35,642 bases of DNA from Oscillospiraceae bacterium (lineage in GTDB: Bacteria > Bacillota > Clostridia > UBA1381 > UBA9506): NCBI GenBank assembly GCA_015068615.1, contig SVKE01000009.1, forward strand, positions 1 to 35,642, given 5' to 3'. Each line of letters begins with the position of its first letter. Within the stretch, counting starts at the first letter, position 1. Positions 27,229 through 35,642 of this stretch are shown piece by piece. A program made the translations under genes and the position numbers. The notes beneath the pieces are model-generated. The model was not told where the DNA came from and did not search any database. It was given only the letters and a program-made list of their open reading frames with translations.

Positions 27229-29205
27229 TTAGCTGACATCCGTCATGTCCAGATACAAGTGTCCGAATTCAGCAATAAAGTCCTTACGCCCCTGCAGATT
27301 ATCGCCCAAAAGCAGCTCAAAGGTTTCCAGCGTTTTTTGTGCGTCCTCCGCTGTTACCTTAATCAAACGGCGCGTTTCCGGATTCATGGTGGTGAGAGAC
27401 ATCATCTCAGGATCATTCTCACCCAACCCCTTCGAGCGCTGGATGGTGTACTTTTTGTTCTCCAAAGATGCCAGAAGCTCCTGCTTTTCCCGCTCGTTAT
27501 AGGCAAAGAAGGTGTCCTTGCCACAGGTAATTTCAAAAAGCGGTGTTTCTGCAATAAACACCCGCCCCGCCTCAATCAGGGTCGGCATCAGGACATAAAT
27601 CATAGTGAGAATCAGCGTTCTGATCTGAAAGCCGTCCACATCCGCATCTGTACAAATGATGACCTTGCTCCAGCGGAGCAAATCCAGGTCGAAGGTGTTT
27701 AAATCCTTGGACTTATTGTGCTTAACCTCCACGCCGCAGCCTAAAACCTTGACCAAATCCGTAATGATTTCGCTTTTAAAAATCTTGTCATAACCCGCCT
27801 TTAAGCAGTTGAGTATTTTGCCGCGAACAGGCATAATCGCTTGAAATTCTGCATTCCGGCTCATTTTACAGGAGCCTAAGGCCGAGTCGCCCTCCACAAT
27901 ATAAATCTCGCGGATGCTGACATCCTTTGTGCGGCAATCCACAAATTTATTGATGCGGTTCGTCATATCAATATTGCCCGTCAACTTCTTTTTAATGTTC
28001 ACGCGGGCACGCTCAGCACTTTCACGGCTGCGCTTGTTAATCAGCACCTGTTCGGCAATTTTAGCAGCCTCTGCCTTATGCTCAATGAAGTAAATCTCCA
28101 GCTGATGCCGCAGCACCTCCGTCATAGCCTCCTGGATGAAGCGATTGTTAATGGCCTTTTTCGTCTGGTTTTCATAGCTTGTCATGGTGGAAAAGGAGTT
28201 AGACACCAAAATCAAGCTGTCGGCCACGTCCACAAAGCCGATTTTGCTCTCGGTTTTGTTATATTTACCATTGTTTTTTAGGTACTGATCAATTTCATAA
28301 ACAAAGGCGTTTTTCACAGCCTTGTCCGGCGCGCCGCCATACTCTAGGAAGCTGGAATTATGATAATACTCCAGCATGTTAATTTCATTATTAAAGCAAA
28401 ATGCAAACTGCATCTTCACCTTATATTCCGGCTTATCCTCACGGTCACGACCCCGACGCTCCGCATCAAAGCAAAAAACCGGGGTCATTTCCTTTTCGGC
28501 GCTGATTTCCTTTACATAGTCCACAATGCCGTTTTCATACATGTATTCATACATGTCCCAGCCCTCAGGGGTCTGGTTATATAAAATGAATTTTAAGCCG
28601 GCATTCACCACCGCCTGTTTTTTCAGAACCTCCTGATAGTATTCAAGCGGAATATTAATATCGGTAAATACATCTAAATCCGGACGCCACTTAATATCCG
28701 TGCCGGTTTTGCGGTGACGGAAGGGCTCTGATTGCAGCTCCCCTACCGGTTCACCCTTTTCAAAATGAATGGTATACTTTTTACCGTCACGGCAAACGGT
28801 GACATCCATATACGAGGAGCTGTACTGCGTGGCGCAGGAGCCCAGACCGTTTAAGCCAAGACTGAACTCATAGTTCTCGCCGGAATTATTTTTATATTTA
28901 CCGCCGGCATAGAGCTCACAAAAGACCAGCTCCCAGTTATATCGCTGCTCCTTTTCATTGTAATCCAGCGGGATGCCCCGGCCATAGTCCTTCACCTCAA
29001 TGGACTTGTCCATGTACCGGGTCACCTCAATCTCCGTACCGTAGCCTTCCCTGGCTTCGTCAATGGAGTTGGACAGAATTTCAAAGAAGGAATGCTGGCA
29101 GCCCTCAATTCCGTCGGAGCCAAAGATAACCGCAGGACGAAGCCGCACACGGTCGGCACCCTTCAGGGACGAAATGCTCTCGTTGCCGTATTCTTTTTTA
29201 CTCAT
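27229..29205 (-). CDS. Type IIA topoisomerase subunit B, ParE/GyrB-like divergent form
   Basis: FEILSNSIDEAREGYG, KDYGRGIPLDYN, IVEGDSALGSCKMSRNAEFQAIMPVRGKILN, VIICTDADVDGFQIRTLIL. Confidence 0.92.
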   Translation of the reverse strand: MSKKEYGNESISSLKGADRVRLRPAVIFGSDGIEGCQHSFFEILSNSIDEAREGYGTEIEVTRYMDKSIEVKDYGRGIPLDYNEKEQRYNWELVFCELYAGGKYKNNSGENYEFSLGLNGLGSCATQYSSSYMDVTVCRDGKKYTIHFEKGEPVGELQSEPFRHRKTGTDIKWRPDLDVFTDINIPLEYYQEVLKKQAVVNAGLKFILYNQTPEGWDMYEYMYENGIVDYVKEISAEKEMTPVFCFDAERRGRDREDKPEYKVKMQFAFCFNNEINMLEYYHNSSFLEYGGAPDKAVKNAFVYEIDQYLKNNGKYNKTESKIGFVDVADSLILVSNSFSTMTSYENQTKKAINNRFIQEAMTEVLRHQLEIYFIEHKAEAAKIAEQVLINKRSRESAERARVNIKKKLTGNIDMTNRINKFVDCRTKDVSIREIYIVEGDSALGSCKMSRNAEFQAIMPVRGKILNCLKAGYDKIFKSEIITDLVKVLGCGVEVKHNKSKDLNTFDLDLLRWSKVIICTDADVDGFQIRTLILTMIYVLMPTLIEAGRVFIAETPLFEITCGKDTFFAYNEREKQELLASLENKKYTIQRSKGLGENDPEMMSLTTMNPETRRLIKVTAEDAQKTLETFELLLGDNLQGRKDFIAEFGHLYLDMTDVS

Positions 29206-29238
29206 TCACATCTGCCTTTCGGTTCTTTTTCACGAAAA

Positions 29239-30843
<1,605 letters not shown>

Positions 30844-30879
30844 TCATAGGGCAGGTCGCATATCGCCGATAAATATCGC

Positions 30880-31010
30880 CCGGTTTCTCTTTGCCCTGCC
30901 GGGCGGGCCTACTTTTGTGCGACAAAAGAGGCAAAAACATGGGGGAGTTTCGATTCTCCTCCTTATCTCTCAATGACCAGGGCTCTGCCCTGGACCCGCC
31001 TCCGCCGCAA
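30880..31010. repeat. Palindrome-rich intergenic region, possible REP-like element
   Basis: CTTTTGT GCG ACAAAAG (30912-30928) and CCAGGGC TCT GCCCTGG (30977-30993) hairpins in non-coding DNA. Single copy in window. Confidence 0.45.
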
Positions 31011-31054
31011 GGTTTTCTATTAACACAAGCTGTAAAGACCTGTGGGCAGCACAG

Positions 31055-31096
31055 AATAAACAAAGCCTTTCCCATATGGGAAAGGCTTTGTTTATT
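31055..31096. terminator. Perfect 42-nt palindromic terminator
   Basis: AATAAACAAAGCCTTTCCCATATGGGAAAGGCTTTGTTTATT, directly after the stop of the minus-strand ORF at 31105. Confidence 0.85.
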
Positions 31097-31104
31097 TCTA
31101 TACC

Positions 31105-32373
31105 TTACAATATGTTATCCATCGCGCATAGCAACGCTACCTGTGCGCTTTCATAAGTCAGGCCGCCCTGCAGATAGACTGCATAGGGCTCGCGGATGGG
31201 TGCATCTGCCGAAATTTCAATGCTGGCGCCGGAAATAAAGGTGCCGGCCGCCATGATCACCGGGCTTTCATAACCGGGCATATCCCAGGGCTCCGGCCGC
31301 ACATTGCTATCAATGGGCGAGCCCTTTTGGATACCCTGACAGAAGGCACAAACCTTTTCTGCATTCCCCAGCTTCACCGCCTGAATGATATCCGTCCGTT
31401 CCTCTCCGCTCCCGGGGGAGACACAAAAACCGGAAAGCTCCAGCATGCGTGCGGCAAGAGCTGCGGCCTTGAGGCTTTGCAACACCGTGTGCGGCGCCAT
31501 GAAAAGACCTTGAAAGAAGGGGCGGTTTACCTGCAGGGTTGCGCCCACCTCGCCGCCAATGCCCGGCGCCGTCAGCCGACAGGCAATTTTATCAATCAGC
31601 TCACGTTTACCCACTATATAGCCACCTGTGGGCGCCAAACCGCCGCCCGGATTTTTAATTAAAGAGCCGGCCGCCACATCGGCGCCTACCTCCGTGGGCT
31701 CCTTTTCCTCAACAAACTCTCCATAGCAGTTATCCACCATCACAATCACGTCCGGCCGCCGTTCCTTAATGAAAGCAATCAACCGGGAAAGCTCTGCCAC
31801 AGAAAGAGAATTCCGCCATGCATAGCCCCTGGAGCGTTGCATGGCAACGACCTTAACGCTGTTATCCAGCGCAGCAGCAATAGCCTCATAATCCGGCGTA
31901 CCATCCTCCTGTAAATCCACCACCCGCGCATGAACGCCCCAATCAGCCAGAGATCCGCTGTCCTCCGCTCCCTTGCGCAGGCCGGCCACCTCCTCTAAGG
32001 TGTCATAGGGCGTACCCGTGGCAAAAAGCAGTGTATCCCCGGGACGCAAAAGCCCGAAAAAGCAGGCTGCCAACGCATGCGTGCCGGACACAAACTGCTG
32101 CCGCACCAAAGCGGCCTCCGTACCGAAAACCGAAGCATAGATTCTGTCTAAGGCCTCCCGTCCGGCATCGTCATAGCCGTAGCCATTGGTACCTAAAAGA
32201 TGTCGTTCGCTGACGCCTTCTCGGTGAAAGGCCGCCAGAATTTTGGCCTGATGATAGGCCGCCGTTTGAGAGAAGCGGGAAAAACGCTCTGTCAAATCCG
32301 CCTCCGCCCGGCGCATGAGTGCAATCGTCTCCGGCCTGATGTTATAGGTTTCCTGTAAAAGCTTTTCTATCAC
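31105..32373 (-). CDS. PLP-dependent methionine gamma-lyase family protein (aluminium resistance/YnbB-like)
   Basis: HLLGTNGYGYDDAGREALDRIYASVFGTEAALVRQQFVSGTHAL, VDNCYGEFVEEKEPTEVGADVAAGSLIKNPGGGLAPTGGYIVG. GTG start overlaps the upstream stop. Confidence 0.92.
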   Translation of the reverse strand: MIEKLLQETYNIRPETIALMRRAEADLTERFSRFSQTAAYHQAKILAAFHREGVSERHLLGTNGYGYDDAGREALDRIYASVFGTEAALVRQQFVSGTHALAACFFGLLRPGDTLLFATGTPYDTLEEVAGLRKGAEDSGSLADWGVHARVVDLQEDGTPDYEAIAAALDNSVKVVAMQRSRGYAWRNSLSVAELSRLIAFIKERRPDVIVMVDNCYGEFVEEKEPTEVGADVAAGSLIKNPGGGLAPTGGYIVGKRELIDKIACRLTAPGIGGEVGATLQVNRPFFQGLFMAPHTVLQSLKAAALAARMLELSGFCVSPGSGEERTDIIQAVKLGNAEKVCAFCQGIQKGSPIDSNVRPEPWDMPGYESPVIMAAGTFISGASIEISADAPIREPYAVYLQGGLTYESAQVALLCAMDNIL

Positions 32374-32804
32374 AGCGCATAAACTTCCTTTTCAGACAGT
32401 ACACGAACGCCACCCTCAGTCAGCACCCGAACGGCAGCCTCGGTATCATCGGTTTTCATAATGACATAAGCCGTGTCCTCCTGTCGGGTGGCAAAGGCAT
32501 ATAAATACTCTAACGCCACACCGCCCTCACGAAGCAGGGAAAGAGCCTTGTTTAGGCCGGCGGGCTTGTCACTGATTTCCACTGCGATGACCTGCGTGGA
32601 TTTCACCATGACATCATGATTCAAGAGAATTTTCTCAGCCTTGTCAGGCTCCGGCACAATCATACGCAGAATGCCGAAATCCACTGTATCTGCAATGCAC
32701 AGTGCTCGGATGTTAATGCCGGCCTCGGCTAAAATGCCGGTGATTTTCGCCAGCTTACCGCTGGCGTTTTCTACAAATACCGAAATCTGTTTTACAAGTT
32801 CCAT
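32370..32804 (-). CDS. ACT-domain protein (tandem ACT)
   Basis: MELVKQISVFVENASGKLAKITGILAEAGINIRALCIADTVDFGILRMIV plus a second ACT-like half. Start at MELVKQ. Confidence 0.9.
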   Translation of the reverse strand: MELVKQISVFVENASGKLAKITGILAEAGINIRALCIADTVDFGILRMIVPEPDKAEKILLNHDVMVKSTQVIAVEISDKPAGLNKALSLLREGGVALEYLYAFATRQEDTAYVIMKTDDTEAAVRVLTEGGVRVLSEKEVYAL

Positions 32805-32871
32805 ATAAATCCCTAACCTTTCTAGCCACAATGCGTCTTGATGCCAACCTTACCGTGGGCTGGTAAGCGCC

Positions 32872-33441
32872 TCATGACTTGTGTTGATAGCCCAAGGCAA
32901 ATGCCTTCTGATTGACCTCTAAAAACTTAGGCGGCACAGCCGTTTTTAATGCTTCCTCCCAAACAGAGCGATCCAGCTCTGAGTTTTGCGCCATCACGCC
33001 GATTAAAGCTACGTTCACGGCCTTTACGTTCCCCGCCTCTTTTGCCAGTGCAAGGGCATCACAGGCGACATAGCGCACGCCCTGCTTTTCCATGGTTTCC
33101 AAAATATGTTCAGGATATTCCGCTGCACCGGTGATGACCGGCATGGGATTGGTGCGCTGGGTGTTGACAATCAGCACGCCGTCTTTTTTTAGATACGGCA
33201 GGCTACGATAAGCCTCCAGCTCCTCAAAGGCGATGATCATATCCGCCTCTCCCTGTTCAATAACAGGAGAATCCACCTGCTTGCCATATTTAACGTAGGT
33301 GACAACGCTGCCGCCGCGCTGGCTCATGCCATGCACCTCAGAGAGCTTTACCTGATACCCGGCAGAAATTGCCGCAGCGCCCAGTATACGGCTGGCAAGC
33401 AGTGTGCCCTGCCCGCCGACACCAACAATCATGATATTCAT
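32872..33441 (-). CDS. iorB: Indolepyruvate ferredoxin oxidoreductase, beta subunit
   Basis: MNIMIVGVGGQGTLLASRILGAAAISAGYQVKLSEVHGMSQRGGSVVTYVKYG; immediately downstream of iorA. Confidence 0.94.
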   Translation of the reverse strand: MNIMIVGVGGQGTLLASRILGAAAISAGYQVKLSEVHGMSQRGGSVVTYVKYGKQVDSPVIEQGEADMIIAFEELEAYRSLPYLKKDGVLIVNTQRTNPMPVITGAAEYPEHILETMEKQGVRYVACDALALAKEAGNVKAVNVALIGVMAQNSELDRSVWEEALKTAVPPKFLEVNQKAFALGYQHKS

Positions 33442-33477
33442 TCCGTCCTCCATATCTCCGCCAAAGGCGGAACTGTG

Positions 33478-35205
33478 TTATTGTGAAACAATGGCTCCGA
33501 ATTTGCACACCTTCATGCACAGACCGCAACCGTTACAAAGGGTATCGTCAATCACCGGTCCTGTCTCCGTCAGCGAAATTGCCGGACAGCCCAGGCGCAT
33601 ACACAGCTTGCAGTTTTTGCAATCTGCCGTAATGGTGCAGCAGCCGGTATAGCCCGCCTTCTTTAACAGTGCACAGGGACGCTGTGCAATGATAACCGAG
33701 GGCTCCTCTGCTGCAAGCTCCTCCCTTAGGATTTTTTCAAAATTATCCACATCAAAGGGATCTGCCACGGTCACACGATCTACACCCACGGCCTGACACA
33801 GCTTTTTAAGGTCCACCTGTCGAGTGGGCTCACCCTTGATGGTAAAGCCCGTGGCCGGGTTATCCTGATGGCCGGTCATCCCTGTGATGGAGTTATCCAG
33901 GATAATCACCGTCGAGTTGCCCTTGTTATAGACAATATCTATAAGGCCGGTAATGCCGGAGTGCAGGAATGTGGAATCTCCCAGAACCGCCACGGATTTT
34001 CCGGCAAACTCGCGTCCCCGGGCCTTTTCCATGCCGTGCAGTCCGGAAATGCTGGCACCCATGCAGATGATGCTGTCAATGCTGTCTAAGGGCTGCGCAG
34101 TGCCCAGAGAATAACAACCGATATCGCCGCTGACGGCAAGCTTCATTTTATTAAGCACATAGAACACACCGCGATGCGAGCAACCGGGACACATAACCGG
34201 CGGACGCACAGGAATATTCTCCTCTGCCGCAAAGACCGGCGCCTTGGTTGTTCCCGTCAGCCTTTCACGCAATAGCGCCACAGAATATTCTCCAATCAAG
34301 GGTAGCTTATCCTTACCATGAACCTCGAGGCCCATGGCCTTAATCTGCCGCTCCAGCACGGGGTCAAGCTCTTCAATGACGTAACAAACATCCACACTGC
34401 CGACAAATTCACGTATCAGCTGCTCCGGCAGGGGATGAATCATACCCAGCTTTAAGAAGGAGGCCTCCGGAAAGGCTTCTTTTGCGTATTGATAGGCAAT
34501 GCCGGCAGCAATGAAGCCGATCTTTGCATCGCCCCGAATCATCTGATTAAGCTCTGAGGCCTCATTATAAGTCGCAAGCGCCTGCATCCTTTTTTCCACC
34601 GTCACGTGCTTGGGACGGGCAAAGGCCGGAATCATCACATTTTTCGGCGCGTTTTTTTCATATGGCTTTACGGGCATCTCTTCCCGCGGGAACAGCTCCA
34701 CCTCGCTCTGGGAATGTGCAACGCGGGTGGTCAGCCGCAATAGAACCGGCGTGTCAAACTGTTCGCTGATTTCATAAGCCTTTTTCACAAAATCCCGGCA
34801 TTCGCCGCTATCGGCCGGCTCCAGCATCGGCAGCTTGGCTGCAACGGCATAGTTGCGGCTGTCCTGCTCATTTTGAGAACTATGCATGCCCGGATCGTCC
34901 GCCACACAAAGCACAAGACCTGCGTTTATACCGATGTAGCTCATGGTAAAGAGCGGATCTGCTGCCACATTAAGCCCTACATGCTTCATGGCAGAGAGTG
35001 CTCTGCCCCCTGCAATGGCAGCACCGGAGGCCACCTCCACAGCTACCTTCTCATTCGGAGCCCATTCCGAATAAATGTCATCATATTTGGCAATAAATTC
35101 CGTAATTTCCGTGCTGGGTGTTCCGGGGTAGGAGGAGGCTACACGCACACCGGCCTCATAGGCACCCCTGGCAACGGCTTCATTGCCCAACATCAATTTT
35201 TTCAT
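33478..35205 (-). CDS. iorA: Indolepyruvate ferredoxin oxidoreductase, alpha subunit
   Basis: LGNEAVARGAYEAGVRVASSYPGTPSTEI, CPGCSHRGVFYVLNKMK, C-terminal 2x[4Fe-4S] CKNCKLCMRLGCPAI...CNGCGLCMKVC. Confidence 0.95.
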   Translation of the reverse strand: MKKLMLGNEAVARGAYEAGVRVASSYPGTPSTEITEFIAKYDDIYSEWAPNEKVAVEVASGAAIAGGRALSAMKHVGLNVAADPLFTMSYIGINAGLVLCVADDPGMHSSQNEQDSRNYAVAAKLPMLEPADSGECRDFVKKAYEISEQFDTPVLLRLTTRVAHSQSEVELFPREEMPVKPYEKNAPKNVMIPAFARPKHVTVEKRMQALATYNEASELNQMIRGDAKIGFIAAGIAYQYAKEAFPEASFLKLGMIHPLPEQLIREFVGSVDVCYVIEELDPVLERQIKAMGLEVHGKDKLPLIGEYSVALLRERLTGTTKAPVFAAEENIPVRPPVMCPGCSHRGVFYVLNKMKLAVSGDIGCYSLGTAQPLDSIDSIICMGASISGLHGMEKARGREFAGKSVAVLGDSTFLHSGITGLIDIVYNKGNSTVIILDNSITGMTGHQDNPATGFTIKGEPTRQVDLKKLCQAVGVDRVTVADPFDVDNFEKILREELAAEEPSVIIAQRPCALLKKAGYTGCCTITADCKNCKLCMRLGCPAISLTETGPVIDDTLCNGCGLCMKVCKFGAIVSQ

Positions 35206-35294
35206 GCTGGTTTCAAAACCTTTCTGCCCGCTTGAATAAAAAATGTACAGAGTCTGCCGCGGGCGGGCAAATAGCCTGTATCGTCTTACTTTAA

Positions 35295-35323
35295 ATTCTA
35301 TAATTTTTCGCAGAAAAAGTCAA
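35295..35323 (-). promoter_or_regulatory. Sigma-A-type promoter for the iorA operon
   Basis: Minus strand TTGACT - 17 nt - TAGAAT, about 90 bp upstream of iorA. Confidence 0.6.
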
Positions 35324-35424
35324 TAGAAATTTGCTATTTTCCTATTTTGGATGTATCGGCAAGATTTTTCTGGATACAGTTACAGGCATGTACTTTCACG
35401 TCTTATCGCTACCCAAAAATTTCT

Positions 35425-35642
35425 AAGGGGCTGTAGCAAAATGCTACAGCCCCTTAGGGGATGGACGAAAAATAGCGCAGATTGGACAAACTGAGTCCCG
35501 AAGGCGTACGTGGGCACGCCGAGAGGTGAAGTTTGTTCAAAGTGCAAAGCATTTTAATCTAAAAAAACGTTTTTAACGATTTTTACCACTTAAAATTGTA
35601 TTCTTACAATCTTTTTCCAATTACAATATGCTATTATTATAG
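35425..35642. repeat. MITE-like interspersed repeat, copy 2 (truncated by window end)
   Basis: Begins AAGGGGCTGTAGCAAAATGCTACAGCCCCTT and follows copy 1 to ...CAATATGCTATTATTATAG with few substitutions and small indels. Confidence 0.9.

Overview
The window is a stretch of Clostridia-like (low-GC Firmicutes) chromosome. It starts inside the 5' end of a minus-strand 16S rRNA gene. Most of it is housekeeping: tcdA, a divergent ParC-like/ParE-like topoisomerase pair split by about 24 kb, mutS2-TPR-rqcP-trpS, an aminotransferase, tatD, rnhA, the rimP-nusA-ylxR-infB-rbfA-nrnA cluster, sigH, tRNA-Ser(GGA), trxB-nrdD and nrdG, guaB, and an iorA-iorB-ACT-PLP lyase operon. The main accessory block is about 18.1-22.75 kb: an ECF-type promoter motif, a small membrane ORF, an orphan UroD-family methyltransferase, a multi-TM protein fused to a PstS-like binding domain, and a secreted tandem-repeat protein. 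Best leads: (1) nusA is split by a 1-nt frameshift at GGGCCCA, either an indel error or a -1 frameshift site; (2) a MITE-like element with 22-nt TIRs and TA flanks, a second copy at the window edge, and a solo inverted hairpin between convergent genes; (3) an NrdD fused to a CPNC redoxin domain and coupled to trxB; (4) the multi-TM/PstS-like plus tandem-repeat surface gene pair; (5) an ECF-type promoter with no ECF sigma gene nearby. No CRISPR, phage or canonical defence system was seen. All family calls are by eye from motifs; no database search was run.
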